A DNA stretch of 64,000 bases from Amycolatopsis bullii (GCF_014654205.1 NZ_BNAW01000038.1:1-64000); one strand, 5' to 3'; positions 25,221-34,334 are shown, counted from the stretch's first letter. The notes: generated from the letters alone by a model not told the origin. Numbers and translations: made by a program.

Positions 25221-25427
25221 CTACTGCACCGGACGCTCGAAGGTGACCAGCAAGCCGTCGACCCCGCCGGGCCCGACCCGGCCCTTCACCTCGGTGGCGG
25301 TGATCGCCTTCAGCTGCCACCCGTCGCCGGCGTGGTCGTTCAGCAGTTTCTCCAGCTTGGCCCCCGACATCTTGCCGCCGACCAGCTTCTCCCGGACCTC
25401 GACCACCTTGTACGTGTACCGCTGCAT
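25221..25427 (-). CDS. DUF4177 family small protein
   Basis: 68 residues: QRYTYKVVEVREKLVGG, then LEKLLNDHAGDGWQLKAI and a beta strand ending FERPVQ. YKV..., N-x(3)-GW-L matches DUF4177, a small domain with no known activity found in many bacteria. The start is ATG at 25427. It lies inside the conserved ispG-GNAT interval as part of a small insert. Confidence 0.75.
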   Translation of the reverse strand: MQRYTYKVVEVREKLVGGKMSGAKLEKLLNDHAGDGWQLKAITATEVKGRVGPGGVDGLLVTFERPVQ

Positions 25428-25526
25428 GCCCCCGATTCTGCCCGGGAAGCCCGGCCGGGGTGTTCATCTCACCGTGTCGACGGCCTCGCGTTCCGTTTAC
25501 CGGCCGAATCTGGCACCCTGGAGCCC

Positions 25527-26381
25527 GTGTTGCGGCTTGCAGGTGCACGGCTGCTCGATGATCGGGACTATCCGGCGGTCCGTGCCGCGCTGGCCGCGGA
25601 CCCGGTGGGCAGCTGCATGGTCAGCGCCCGGGTCGAGGCGGCCGGTCTCGACCCGTGGCGGCTCGGTGGTGAGCTCTGGGCCGCCGACAGCCGTCCGGTC
25701 CGGGCCGGACGGCTCCAAGGGCTGTGCTTTTCCGGGCCCAACCTCATCCCGCTCCGCGGCAACGCGCCCGCGTTGCGCTCCTTCGCCGACCGCGCACTGA
25801 GAAGGCAACGCACCTGCTCCTCGCTCGTCGGCCCGGCCGAGCAGGTCCTCGGCCTGTGGGACGAGCTCGAAGGCGAGTGGGGCCCCGCCCGCGAGGTCCG
25901 CGGCGACCAGCCGCTGATGGCCCTGGACAGCACCCCGCTCGTCGCCGCCGATCCGCTGGTCCGGCCCGTCCGGCCCGACGAACTCGAGCGGTACCTGCCC
26001 GCCGCCGTCTCGATGTTCATCGAGGAGGTCGGCGTCGACCCGCGCAGCGGCGACGGCGGTGCCAGCTACCGCGCCCGGGTCACCGAGCTGATCGGGGCCG
26101 GCCGCGCGTTCGCCCGCTTCGAGGACGGCGAAGTCGTCTTCAAGGCCGAGATCGGCGCCATGTCGGCCACCGTCGGGCAGATCCAGGGGGTCTGGGTGCA
26201 CCCCGACCGCCGCGGCGACGGGCTCGGCACGGCCGGCACCGCCGCGGTGGTGAACCGGCTCGTCCGCGGCCTGGGCCGCACCGCCAGCCTCTACGTCAAC
26301 GCCTTCAACACCCCCGCCCTCGCGGCCTACCGCAAGATCGGCTTCGAACAGGTCGGCCAGTACGCGACGGTGCTGTTCTAA
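25527..26381 (+). CDS. GNAT acetyltransferase with DUF4081 N-terminal domain
   Basis: 284 residues. The N-terminal half (LDDRDYPAVRAALAADPVGS and GGELWAADS) matches DUF4081, and the C-terminal half is a GNAT fold with the acetyl-CoA loop VHPDRRGDGLGTAG and NTPALAAYRKIGF. It corresponds to Rv2867c of M. tuberculosis, also just after ispG. The substrate is unknown; GTG start at 25527. Confidence 0.87.
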   Translation: MLRLAGARLLDDRDYPAVRAALAADPVGSCMVSARVEAAGLDPWRLGGELWAADSRPVRAGRLQGLCFSGPNLIPLRGNAPALRSFADRALRRQRTCSSLVGPAEQVLGLWDELEGEWGPAREVRGDQPLMALDSTPLVAADPLVRPVRPDELERYLPAAVSMFIEEVGVDPRSGDGGASYRARVTELIGAGRAFARFEDGEVVFKAEIGAMSATVGQIQGVWVHPDRRGDGLGTAGTAAVVNRLVRGLGRTASLYVNAFNTPALAAYRKIGFEQVGQYATVLF

Positions 26382-26443
26382 CCACTCTTCCGTGGCGGTG
26401 TTTCGCTGGCCGTCGCACCGCTCTGACCAGGCATCATCCGCCC

Positions 26444-28237
26444 ATGAGCGCACGTCGACACCGTGCTCTCGCGGTGCTGCTGCTGCTCGTCGCCGCGACC
26501 ACGGCCGGGTGCTCGGGCGACGGTCCCGAGGACGCCCTCTCCGCCTTCCTGGACGCCGTCGCGTCCGGGGACGTCGCGGCCGCGGCGGCGAACACCGACT
26601 CGCCCGAAGCCGCGAAGACCGTGCTGAGCCAGGTGCGCGGGGTGCTCGAGCCCGAAGCGCTCGACGTCGACGACGAAGAGGTGAAGCAGCCGGACGGCGA
26701 CGTCGTGTCGGCCGGCTACCGGCTCACCTGGCACCTGCCGCACGGGCGCACCTGGTCCTACCGCGCCGACGCCCAGCTGCGGGCGGCCGAGAACGGCTGG
26801 CAGGTGCACTGGCAGCCGACGGTCGTGCACCCCCAGCTGGCCGTCGGGCAGACCCTCGGCCTGCTGCCGCAGCTGCCCGAGACCGCGCCGGTCCTCGACC
26901 GCGACGGCGTGGCGCTGATGCGCCCGCAGACCGTGATCGGCGTGGTCGTCGACCCGCAGAAGACCGGCGACGCGAACGCCGTCGCCGGGACGCTGGCCAA
27001 GGCGCTGCACCGGTACGAGCCCTCGGTCACCGGCCGGTCGGTGCTGGACGGGATGAGCAAGACCAAGCCCGGCGACGCCTACCCGGTGATCACCCTGCGG
27101 GCCGGCGACTACCAGCGGGTCAAGCCGGCGATCTACGACCTGCCCGGCGTCCGTTTCGCCAGCCAGGAGCGGCTGCTGCCGGTGACGCGCGGGTCCGGGC
27201 AGCAGGTCCTGCCCGGCATCCGCGCGCTGGTCGAACAGCAGCTGGCCGGGGCGGCGGGCTGGCGGATCGTCACCCGTGACGTCACCGGCGGCGAGGCCGC
27301 GGAGCTCAAGGCCGAGCCGCCGCGGCCCGCGCCCGCCGTCACCAGCACGCTCAGCGCGAAGATCCAGGCCGCCGCCGAGAAGGCCCTCGAACCGGAGCCG
27401 TACTCCGCCGCGCTCGTGGCGATCCAGCCCTCGAGCGGAGACATCCTGGCCGTGGCGCAGAACGACGCCGCCGACGAGGAAGGCTCGCTGGCGCTGTCCG
27501 GGCGCTACCCGCCGGGGTCGACGTTCAAGATCGTCACGGCGGCGGCCGCGCTGTCGGCGGGGGAGGCCGAGGCGGGCAGCCCGGTCGACTGCCCGGGGAC
27601 CACGACGATCGAAAACCGGGTCGTGCCGAACGAAGGCCGCTTCGACCTGGGCCGGGTGCCGCTGAAGACGGCGTTCGCGCGGTCCTGCAACACGACCTTC
27701 GCCCGGCTCGCCGCCGGCCTCGGCGGGTCGTCGCTCACCGACACGGCCCGGTCCTTCGGCCTCGGCGCCGACTTCGTCGTCCCGGGCCTGACCACGGTCA
27801 CCGGCGACGTCCCGGCCAGCGACTCCGCCGTCCAGCGAGCGGAAAACGGCTTCGGCCAGGGCCGGGTGCTGACCAGCCCGTTCGGCATGGCGCTGGTCGC
27901 GGCCACGGTGCAGGCCGGGAAGGTACCGTCGCCGTCGATCGTCAAGGGCCTGCCGGCGACGACGAAGAACGTCGGTGATCCGCCGTCGCCGGAGGTCCTC
28001 GACGCGCTGCGCGGGATGATGCGGGAAGTCGTCACCACCGGCACCGCGACCGGGCTGCGGGACATCCCCGACGTGGCGGGCAAGACCGGCACCGCCCAGT
28101 TCGGCGACGGCTCCCACTCGCACGGGTGGTTCGTCGGCTACCGCGGCGACCTGGCGTTCGCCGTGCTCCTCACCGACGCCGGGTCGTCCAAACCGGCGGT
28201 GCAGGCCGCCCACCGGTTCCTGGCGGGGATCGGCTGA
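26444..28237 (+). CDS. Lipoprotein penicillin-binding transpeptidase (Rv2864c-like)
   Basis: 597 residues. Lipobox TTAGC gives lipidation at Cys23. An NTF2-like MecA_N domain (about 27-140), a dimerisation region, then a class B transpeptidase: Ser359-Thr-Phe-Lys362, Ser414-Cys-Asn416 and Lys547-Thr-Gly. It cross-links peptidoglycan outside the membrane. The MecA-like N-domain is usual in this actinobacterial family, which gives low beta-lactam affinity in some. Same place as Rv2864c between the GNAT gene and map. Confidence 0.92.
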   Translation: MSARRHRALAVLLLLVAATTAGCSGDGPEDALSAFLDAVASGDVAAAAANTDSPEAAKTVLSQVRGVLEPEALDVDDEEVKQPDGDVVSAGYRLTWHLPHGRTWSYRADAQLRAAENGWQVHWQPTVVHPQLAVGQTLGLLPQLPETAPVLDRDGVALMRPQTVIGVVVDPQKTGDANAVAGTLAKALHRYEPSVTGRSVLDGMSKTKPGDAYPVITLRAGDYQRVKPAIYDLPGVRFASQERLLPVTRGSGQQVLPGIRALVEQQLAGAAGWRIVTRDVTGGEAAELKAEPPRPAPAVTSTLSAKIQAAAEKALEPEPYSAALVAIQPSSGDILAVAQNDAADEEGSLALSGRYPPGSTFKIVTAAAALSAGEAEAGSPVDCPGTTTIENRVVPNEGRFDLGRVPLKTAFARSCNTTFARLAAGLGGSSLTDTARSFGLGADFVVPGLTTVTGDVPASDSAVQRAENGFGQGRVLTSPFGMALVAATVQAGKVPSPSIVKGLPATTKNVGDPPSPEVLDALRGMMREVVTTGTATGLRDIPDVAGKTGTAQFGDGSHSHGWFVGYRGDLAFAVLLTDAGSSKPAVQAAHRFLAGIG

Positions 28238-28260
28238 GCGGACCGTCGTAAGGTGGGGGC

Positions 28261-29118
28261 ATGTCCGTTCGTGCCCCGCTCGTTCCCGGCGTCCAGACGC
28301 CGCGCCGTGACGTCCCCAGTTCCATCGCCCGTCCCGAGTACGTGGACAAGCCGGCGCCGAAGCGGGACACCGGCAACGGCGTGCGCACGCCCGAGGTGAT
28401 CGAGGCGATGCGGGTAGCGAGCCGCATCGCGGCCCAGGCGCTGGAGGAAGGCGGCAAGGCCGTCAAGCCGGGCGCCACCACGGACGACATCGACAAGGTG
28501 GTGCACGAGTTCCTGCTCGACCACCACGCCTACCCCTCGACGCTGGGCTACCGCCGCTTCCCGAAGTCGTGCTGCACCTCGCTCAACGAGGTGATCTGCC
28601 ACGGCATCCCGGACTCGACGGTGATCGAGGACGGCGACATCTGCAACATCGACGTCACCGCCTACATCGGCGGCGTCCACGGCGACACGAACGCGACGTT
28701 CCTGGCCGGCGACGTCTCCGAGGAGGCCCGCCTGCTGGTGGAGCGCACCCGCGAGGCGACCATGCGGGCGATCAAGGCGGTCCGCCCGGGCCGTCAGCTC
28801 AACGTGATCGGCCGGGTCATCGAGTCCTACGCCAAGCGCTTCGGCTACGGCGTGGTCCGCGACTTCACCGGCCACGGCGTCGGCCCGGCGTTCCACACGC
28901 CGCCGACGATCCTGCACTACGAAGAGCCCTCCGTCGACACGGTCATCGAGGAGGGCATGACCTTCACGATCGAGCCGATGATCACCCTGGGCACCATCGA
29001 CTACGACATCTGGGCCGACGACTGGACCGTCACCACGAAGGACAAGAAGTGGACGGCCCAGTTCGAGCACACCCTCGTGGTGACGGCCGACGGCAGCGAG
29101 ATCCTCACCCTGCCCTGA
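28261..29118 (+). CDS. map: Type I methionine aminopeptidase with N-terminal extension
   Basis: 285 residues. The metal ligands are in NIDVTAYIGGVHGDTN (two Asp), the His in GHGVGPAFHTPP, MTFTIEPM and QFEHTLV (two Glu). An N-terminal extension with an SH3-like proline segment (VPGVQTPRRDVPSSIARPEY) is as in MapB/type 1c enzymes. It removes N-terminal Met. TAAGGT stands six bases before the ATG, so the message looks leaderless, independent of the PBP gene upstream. Confidence 0.95.
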   Translation: MSVRAPLVPGVQTPRRDVPSSIARPEYVDKPAPKRDTGNGVRTPEVIEAMRVASRIAAQALEEGGKAVKPGATTDDIDKVVHEFLLDHHAYPSTLGYRRFPKSCCTSLNEVICHGIPDSTVIEDGDICNIDVTAYIGGVHGDTNATFLAGDVSEEARLLVERTREATMRAIKAVRPGRQLNVIGRVIESYAKRFGYGVVRDFTGHGVGPAFHTPPTILHYEEPSVDTVIEEGMTFTIEPMITLGTIDYDIWADDWTVTTKDKKWTAQFEHTLVVTADGSEILTLP

Positions 29119-29119
29119 G

Positions 29120-29923
29120 TCAGTGGCTGGTGGCCTTCTTGTAGCAGCGCACCGAAAGCGGCACGAAGATCGCCAGCAGCAGCGCGATCCACAGCACCGA
29201 GGCGAGCACGGCGTGCTGCATCGGCCAGGCGGCGTGCACCGGCATCGCCGCGCTCGTGTTGCCGAACAGCTCCCGTGACGCCTGGGTGATCGCCGAGACC
29301 GGGTTCCAGTCGGCGATCACCCGCAGCGGGGTGGGCAGGCGGCCGCTGTCGACGAAGGTGTTGGCCAGGAACGTGAGCGGGAAGATCGCCACGCTCGAGA
29401 CGTTGTTGAACACCTCGGGCTTGCGCACGGCCAGGCCGAGCGTGCCCATCACCCACGACAGCGCGTAGGCGAAAGCCAGCAGCAGGAGCACCCCGCCGAG
29501 GGCCTCGAAGACGCCGGTGTGGATGCGCCAGCCGACCAGCAGGCCGACCAGGCCCATGATCAGCAGGCTCGTCACGTTGAGGATCAGATCCGCCGTGGTG
29601 CGGCCGATCAGCACCGCGGCCGGGGACATCGGCAGGGACCGGAACCGGTCGATGATGCCCTTCTGCAGGTCGTCGGTCAGCCCGTAGCCGGTGACGATGC
29701 TGCCCATCGCCACGGCGAGGACGAAGATCCCCGGGAGCATGAACTCGCGGTAGGACATCCCGGGGATGTCGATCACGCTGCCGAACACGTAGCCGAAGAG
29801 CAGCACGAACATCACCGGCATGAACACGATGGACCCGAGCAGGTCCAGCGACCGGACGATCTTGATCGAGTTGCGCTTGGCGACGGTCACGCCGTCGGTG
29901 ACGGCCATCTGCACCGCGTTCAT
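29120..29923 (-). CDS. ABC-2 type exporter permease (DrrB-like)
   Basis: 267 residues, six hydrophobic segments, with the PF12698/PF01061-type core: PGIFVLAVAMGSIVTGYGLTDDL then GIIDRFRSLPMS. It forms the channel for the ATPase encoded by the gene it overlaps by one base (TGATG). It probably exports a drug or lipid. It is the last gene of the four-gene minus-strand operon starting at 32296. Confidence 0.9.
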   Translation of the reverse strand: MNAVQMAVTDGVTVAKRNSIKIVRSLDLLGSIVFMPVMFVLLFGYVFGSVIDIPGMSYREFMLPGIFVLAVAMGSIVTGYGLTDDLQKGIIDRFRSLPMSPAAVLIGRTTADLILNVTSLLIMGLVGLLVGWRIHTGVFEALGGVLLLLAFAYALSWVMGTLGLAVRKPEVFNNVSSVAIFPLTFLANTFVDSGRLPTPLRVIADWNPVSAITQASRELFGNTSAAMPVHAAWPMQHAVLASVLWIALLLAIFVPLSVRCYKKATSH

Positions 29924-30879
29924 CACACGGCCTCCTTCGCGGGTTCGGCCGTCTCGTGGCCGGTCAGGGTGAGGAAAACGTCGTCGAGGGTGGGACGGCG
30001 GACACCGACGTCGCGGACGTCGACGCCTTCGGCGGCCAGCAGCGCCAGGGCTTCGGTAAGCGCTTTCGCGCCGTGGGTCACGGGGACGGTGAGCCGGAAC
30101 GCCTCGGCCTGCGGCTCGCCGCTGGCCAGCCGGGTCAGGGCGCGGCGGGCCACGAGCACGTCGTCGTGGGTGCCGACGGTCAGCTCGATCCGCTCGCCGC
30201 CCACCAGGTCCTTGAGCTCGTCGGCGGTTCCGCGGGCGATCACGCGACCGTGGTCGACGACGGCGATGCTGTCGGCCAGCCGGTCGGCTTCTTCCAGGTA
30301 CTGCGTGGTCAGCAGCAGCGTGGTGCCGCCCGCGACCAGTTCGGTGATGACGTCCCACAGCTCGGTGCGGGCTCGCGGGTCGAGCCCGGTGGTGGGCTCG
30401 TCGAGGAACAGCACCGGCGGGTTGGCGACGAGCGCGCCCGCCAGGTCGAGGCGGCGCCGCATGCCGCCGGAGTAGCCCTTCACCGGGCGGTCGGCGGCGT
30501 CTTCCAGGCTGAACCGGGCGAGCAGCTCCCGGCCGCGGGCCTTGGCCCGCTTGGTGCCCAGGTGGTAGAGCCGGCCGACCATCTCGAGGTTCTCGGCCCC
30601 GGTCAGTTCCTGGTCGACGGCGGCGTACTGCCCCGAGGCGCCGATGTGCGAGCGCAGCTCGTGCGCGTCCTTCACGACGTCGAACCCGGCGACGGTCGCG
30701 TGACCCGCGTCCGGCTTCTGCAGCGTCGTGAGGATCTGGACGGTGGTGGTCTTCCCGGCGCCGTTCGGCCCCAGCACCCCCAGCACCGTGCCTTCCGGAA
30801 CGGCCAGTGTCATTCCGTCGAGCGCGGTGACCTTCCCGTACTTCTTGACCAATCCCTCGGCCACGATGGCGTCCGGCAT
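29923..30879 (-). CDS. ABC transporter ATPase (DrrA-like)
   Basis: 318 residues. Walker A GPNGAGKTTTV, signature YSGGMRRRLDLA, Walker B PPVLFLDEPTTGLD and the C-terminal DrrA-type extension (DVGVRRPTLDDVFLTLTGH). It energises the permease encoded downstream. Belongs to the daunorubicin-resistance ATPase class, but the substrate is unknown. Confidence 0.93.
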   Translation of the reverse strand: MPDAIVAEGLVKKYGKVTALDGMTLAVPEGTVLGVLGPNGAGKTTTVQILTTLQKPDAGHATVAGFDVVKDAHELRSHIGASGQYAAVDQELTGAENLEMVGRLYHLGTKRAKARGRELLARFSLEDAADRPVKGYSGGMRRRLDLAGALVANPPVLFLDEPTTGLDPRARTELWDVITELVAGGTTLLLTTQYLEEADRLADSIAVVDHGRVIARGTADELKDLVGGERIELTVGTHDDVLVARRALTRLASGEPQAEAFRLTVPVTHGAKALTEALALLAAEGVDVRDVGVRRPTLDDVFLTLTGHETAEPAKEAV

Positions 30880-30909
30880 GGATTTCCCCTGTCTTCGGTG
30901 TGTGTGTGT

Positions 30910-31752
30910 TCAGGCCCGGCGGATGACGATGTCGCCGGTGTAGGTGTGGGCCTTGACTTCGACGGTCTCGGTGGTGTCGCCCGGTCCGTCGGACGGCGTG
31001 AGCGTGTTGCGCACGGACCCGGTCAGCGAGTTCAGCTCCAGCCACGCGGCACTGCCGTCGCGGATGCCGACCTCGATCTCGCCGACCGCGGTCTCGAGGA
31101 CGACCCGGTCGCGCACGACCTCGCCGAGCCGGATGTCCCCGGACGCGGTCTTGGCGTGCACGCCCGCGTGGGCCAGGTCGACGACGATGTCGCCGTTGGC
31201 GGTGTTGACGCGCAGGTCGCCGGTCACTTCGCCGACCCGGGTCTCGCCGTTGGAGTTCTTCAGCACGGCGGTGCCGTCGATTTCGCGGATCCGCAGCTCG
31301 CCGGAGCCGGTGCCGACCTCGGCGTGCCCGGTGGCGCGCTCGACGGTGACGTCGCCGGTCGCGGTGCTCGCCTCGAGCCGGGTGGTTTCGTCGAGGTGGA
31401 TGTCGCCGACGGAGGTTTTGAAGCGGCTCGGGCCCACCCGGCCGGCGACGCGGAAGTCGCCCATCGCGGCGGTACCGGTGATCTGTGAGCCCGACGGCAG
31501 CTCGATCGTCACGTGCAGGGCGCCGCTCTTGCCCCAGAGCTTCGTGACGTACTTCGGGCCCTTGACCAGCAGTTCACCGCCGGCGAACTCGACGCGGGTC
31601 TTCGCGACGGCCTTGACGTCTTCGTTGTCGGCCGGGTCGGCCGGGATGACCTCGACGGTCGTTTCCGCGCGGTCACCGGCCACGATCCGGACGTCGGCGA
31701 TGCTCACGTCGATCGTGGCCGCGATCGGCTCGGGGGTGGGGAAAACAGGCAT
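30910..31752 (-). CDS. DUF4097 beta-helix protein
   Basis: 280 residues. The body is a series of short beta-strand turns (GDIHLDETTRLEASTATGDV, GSGELRIREI, ANGDIVVDLAHAGV) typical of DUF4097/adhesin-like beta-helices. No signal peptide or membrane segment is visible, so it is probably cytoplasmic. It sits between the RHH regulator and the ABC genes in the same orientation, an arrangement found in other actinobacteria, but its role is unknown. Confidence 0.85.
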   Translation of the reverse strand: MPVFPTPEPIAATIDVSIADVRIVAGDRAETTVEVIPADPADNEDVKAVAKTRVEFAGGELLVKGPKYVTKLWGKSGALHVTIELPSGSQITGTAAMGDFRVAGRVGPSRFKTSVGDIHLDETTRLEASTATGDVTVERATGHAEVGTGSGELRIREIDGTAVLKNSNGETRVGEVTGDLRVNTANGDIVVDLAHAGVHAKTASGDIRLGEVVRDRVVLETAVGEIEVGIRDGSAAWLELNSLTGSVRNTLTPSDGPGDTTETVEVKAHTYTGDIVIRRA

Positions 31753-31807
31753 GGCTGCGCCCTCCTGGGGTGCTGCTAAAGTGTTTTGGCCGGTCAGAGG
31801 AGGCGGG

Positions 31808-32296
31808 TCAGCGAACCCAGCCGGTGTACTTCTCGCCGAAAACGGAACGGCGGTGCGGGGGGCGGCTCGCGTCGGCGCCGAGTGCGGTGTTCGCGGCCCG
31901 GACGAGCCAGGCGTTGATGGAGAGCCGGTCGCGGCTCGCGGCCTCCTCGATCCGCTGCTTCAGCTGGTCGGGAAGCCGGAGGTTGATCCGGGAGACGGCA
32001 CCGTCGTCGGCCTCGGGCGGCGGCGGGGCTTCCGCCGGAGCCGGTTCGGGCGCCGTGGGCACGGAGACCGCGAACTCCGCTTCGCGACGGCGAAGGCGCA
32101 CTTCGACGGAGCCGGGAGCGAGATCCCGGGTGATCTCGTCGGCCGCGGCCGACAGCGCGTCGAGCAAGGTGAGCCGGATGGCGGACTCCAGCGGGGAGGC
32201 CAACCGCTCGGCCAGGGTGACAGCGTCCTCGCCGGCCGCCTCGGCGGCTACCGCGAACTCGCGGCGGAGGCTGTCCACGAAGGGTGTCAGGTCCAT
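31808..32296 (-). CDS. Ribbon-helix-helix (HicB/Arc-like) regulator of the ABC operon
   Basis: 162 residues. The C-terminal part, RINLRLPDQLKQRIEEAASRDRLSINAWLVRAANTAL, is an RHH DNA-binding fold as in HicB antitoxins. The N-terminal part is helical and a proline-rich linker (PAPAEAPPPPEADDG) joins the two. It heads the operon RHH-DUF4097-ATPase-permease. A perfect 21-bp palindrome sits 9 bases upstream, a good autoregulatory operator. The ATG at 32296 is chosen over an in-frame ATG at 32326 that would place the palindrome inside the gene. No HicA toxin is present. Confidence 0.78.
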   Translation of the reverse strand: MDLTPFVDSLRREFAVAAEAAGEDAVTLAERLASPLESAIRLTLLDALSAAADEITRDLAPGSVEVRLRRREAEFAVSVPTAPEPAPAEAPPPPEADDGAVSRINLRLPDQLKQRIEEAASRDRLSINAWLVRAANTALGADASRPPHRRSVFGEKYTGWVR

Positions 32297-32305
32297 GGCA
32301 CTAAT

Positions 32306-32326
32306 GTGGCACCACGGTGGTGCCAC
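32306..32326. promoter_or_regulatory. 21-bp palindromic operator of the RHH-ABC operon
   Basis: GTGGCACCAC and GTGGTGCCAC are perfect inverted arms around one base, between a TTGTCG-like -35 and the start of the RHH gene. A half copy (GGCACC) recurs at about 32341. It is a strong candidate for the RHH protein's own binding site. Confidence 0.7.
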
Positions 32327-32377
32327 GACAACCCTGAAATGGCACCCTTAGGGGTCATCGATGAGTGAAACCGCAGG

Positions 32378-33061
32378 TCAAGCGGATTCGATGCGCTCCA
32401 GGAGCTCGTCGAGGAACCCGCAGGCCTCGGCGGCCGCGCGGTCCGGGTCGCGGTCGGCGATGGCTTCGGCGAGACCTTCGTGACCGATTTCCGGCACGTG
32501 GTCCGCGCCCGGCGCGATGCTGGCCGTGGTCGCGATGCTGGCCGCGATGACCTCCGTCAGCCCGCGGTAGAGCTCGGTCAGCAGCCGGTTGTGCCCGGCG
32601 GCGACCACCGCGCAGTGGAACTCGGCGTCCGTGCGGGCGAAGTCCTGCCAGCGGCCGGCCCGCAGGTCGGTCTCGCGGCGGACGAGCAGAGCGCGCAGGT
32701 CGGCGACTTCTTCCTCGGTCCGCTCGGCGGCGGCGAGCCGCGCGCCTTCGACCTCCAGGGTGCGCCGGACCTGCAGCACTTCCCGCAGTTCCGAGCCGCA
32801 GAGCCGGCGGATCGCGCCGGAGACCTCGCTGGTCGCGCGGACGTAGGTGCCGTCGCCCTGCCGGACTTCGAGGAGCCCGGTGTGCGCGAGCGCGCGGACG
32901 GCTTCGCGGACGGTGTTGCGCCCGACGCCGAGCTGCTCGACGAGCTCGGCCTCGGTGGGGATGCGTTCGCCGATCGGCCATTCGCCCTGCGTGACCGCGG
33001 TCCGCAGCTGCTCGATGACCTGGTCGACGAGGCCGGCCCGGCGCGTGGTGGCCAGAGGCAC
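32378..33061 (-). CDS. GntR family regulator, FadR (FCD) subgroup
   Basis: 227 residues. Winged HTH near residues 30-70 (GERIPTEAELVEQLGVGRNTVREAVRALAHTGLLEV) and an FCD domain with metal-binding His/Asp in DAEFHCAVVAAGHNRLL. FCD regulators sense organic acids. It is divergent from the MFS gene with 48 bases between start codons, and that gap has GGATGATTGGATGA-like repeats, so it probably represses the transporter. Confidence 0.87.
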   Translation of the reverse strand: MPLATTRRAGLVDQVIEQLRTAVTQGEWPIGERIPTEAELVEQLGVGRNTVREAVRALAHTGLLEVRQGDGTYVRATSEVSGAIRRLCGSELREVLQVRRTLEVEGARLAAAERTEEEVADLRALLVRRETDLRAGRWQDFARTDAEFHCAVVAAGHNRLLTELYRGLTEVIAASIATTASIAPGADHVPEIGHEGLAEAIADRDPDRAAAEACGFLDELLERIESA

Positions 33062-33109
33062 AGGATTATCCCTTCATCCAATCATCCTACGTATGCGATA
33101 GTAGCGGGC

Positions 33110-34327
33110 ATGCGCGTCGAACACCGTGAACCCGAACTGGACGCCGCCGTCGAGGTCCGGGCGCCGGGGGTGGTCGCCGCCGGGGCGCTGCTCGCGGTCG
33201 CGGTGGTGCTCACCGCCCTCAACCTGCGTCCGGCCATCACCGGCGTCGGGCCGATGCTCGCCGAAATGCGCCAGGACCTGGGTGTTTCGGTCGTCTGGGC
33301 CGGCGTGCTCACGACGTTGCCGACACTCTGCTTCGCCGGCGCGGGGCTGGCCGCGCCGCTGCTCGCGCGCCGGGCCGGGATCGGCGCCGCCATCGCGCTC
33401 GCGCTGGCCGCCCTCGCCGCCGGGCTCCTGCTGCGCGTGCTCGACGGCCCGGCCGTGGTGCTCGGCGGCACCCTCGTCGCCACCGCCGGGATCGCCCTGA
33501 TCAACGTGCTCATCCCGGTCGTCATCAAGGACTCCTTCCCGGCCCGCATCGGCGTGCTGACCGGCGTCTACACCGCCGCGCTGCAGGGCGGCGGCGCCCT
33601 CGGCTCGGCCGTCACCCCGCGACTCGGCGACACGCTCGGCGGCTGGCGCCCGGCCCTGGGCAGCTGGGCGGTGCTCGCCGTCGTCGCGCTGCTGGCCTGG
33701 ATCTTCGCAGCCCGCGGCACCGGCCGGGCCCCGCGGCCCGCCGACGGCGCCGGAAGCGGTCGTTCGCTGCTGCGCAACCGGCTGGCCTGGATCGTCACGG
33801 CGTACTTCGGCCTGCAGGCCTTCTACGCCTACGCCGCCATGGGCTGGTTCCCGCAGGTGCTGATGGACGCGGGCGTGCCGCGCGACGACGCCGGGCTGCT
33901 GTTCGGCCTGGTCTCGCTGATCGCCGTGCCGATCAGCCTCGTCGTCGCGCCGATGGCGGCCCGGCGGCGCGGCCAGAGCCCGTGGATCGTGGGCCTGAGC
34001 GTGTTCGGCGTCGCCGGGACCATCGGGCTGATGCTCGCGCCGTCGTGGTCACCGCTGCTGTGGAGCATCCTGGTCGGGCTCGGGATGAGCACGTTCTCCC
34101 TGGCCTTGACCGTGATCGCGCTGCGCGCGCGGACCGGCGCGGACACCGCCCGGCTGTCCGGGATGGCGCAGGGCTTCGGCTACCTGTTCGCCGCGCTCGG
34201 GCCGTTCCTGTTCGGCCTGCTGCACGACCTCGCGCACGGCTGGGCCGTGCCGCTGGCCATGCTGCTCGGCCTCCTCGGCGTCCAGATCGTGTTCGGCGCC
34301 CTCGCCGGCCGCCACCGCTTCGTCTGA
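33110..34327 (+). CDS. MFS transporter of CynX/NimT type
   Basis: 405 residues, about 12 hydrophobic segments. ALNLRPAITGVGPMLAEM is the typical CynX/NimT start and GVYTAALQGGGALGSA lies in the middle. Substrate unknown: cyanate and 2-nitroimidazole are only names of the family. The ATG has a GATAGT -10 seven bases upstream. Partner of the divergent FCD regulator. Confidence 0.85.
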   Translation: MRVEHREPELDAAVEVRAPGVVAAGALLAVAVVLTALNLRPAITGVGPMLAEMRQDLGVSVVWAGVLTTLPTLCFAGAGLAAPLLARRAGIGAAIALALAALAAGLLLRVLDGPAVVLGGTLVATAGIALINVLIPVVIKDSFPARIGVLTGVYTAALQGGGALGSAVTPRLGDTLGGWRPALGSWAVLAVVALLAWIFAARGTGRAPRPADGAGSGRSLLRNRLAWIVTAYFGLQAFYAYAAMGWFPQVLMDAGVPRDDAGLLFGLVSLIAVPISLVVAPMAARRRGQSPWIVGLSVFGVAGTIGLMLAPSWSPLLWSILVGLGMSTFSLALTVIALRARTGADTARLSGMAQGFGYLFAALGPFLFGLLHDLAHGWAVPLAMLLGLLGVQIVFGALAGRHRFV

Positions 34328-34334
34328 GCGGGCC

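Noticed and set aside
27738..27745. CACCGACA inside the PBP gene (minus-strand TGTCGGTG)
   Set aside because: No TAnnnT at N8 and it lies in coding sequence; the same holds for a copy at about 37246.
31808..32296. HicAB toxin-antitoxin pair
   Set aside because: No HicA-like gene is adjacent; the neighbours form an exporter operon.
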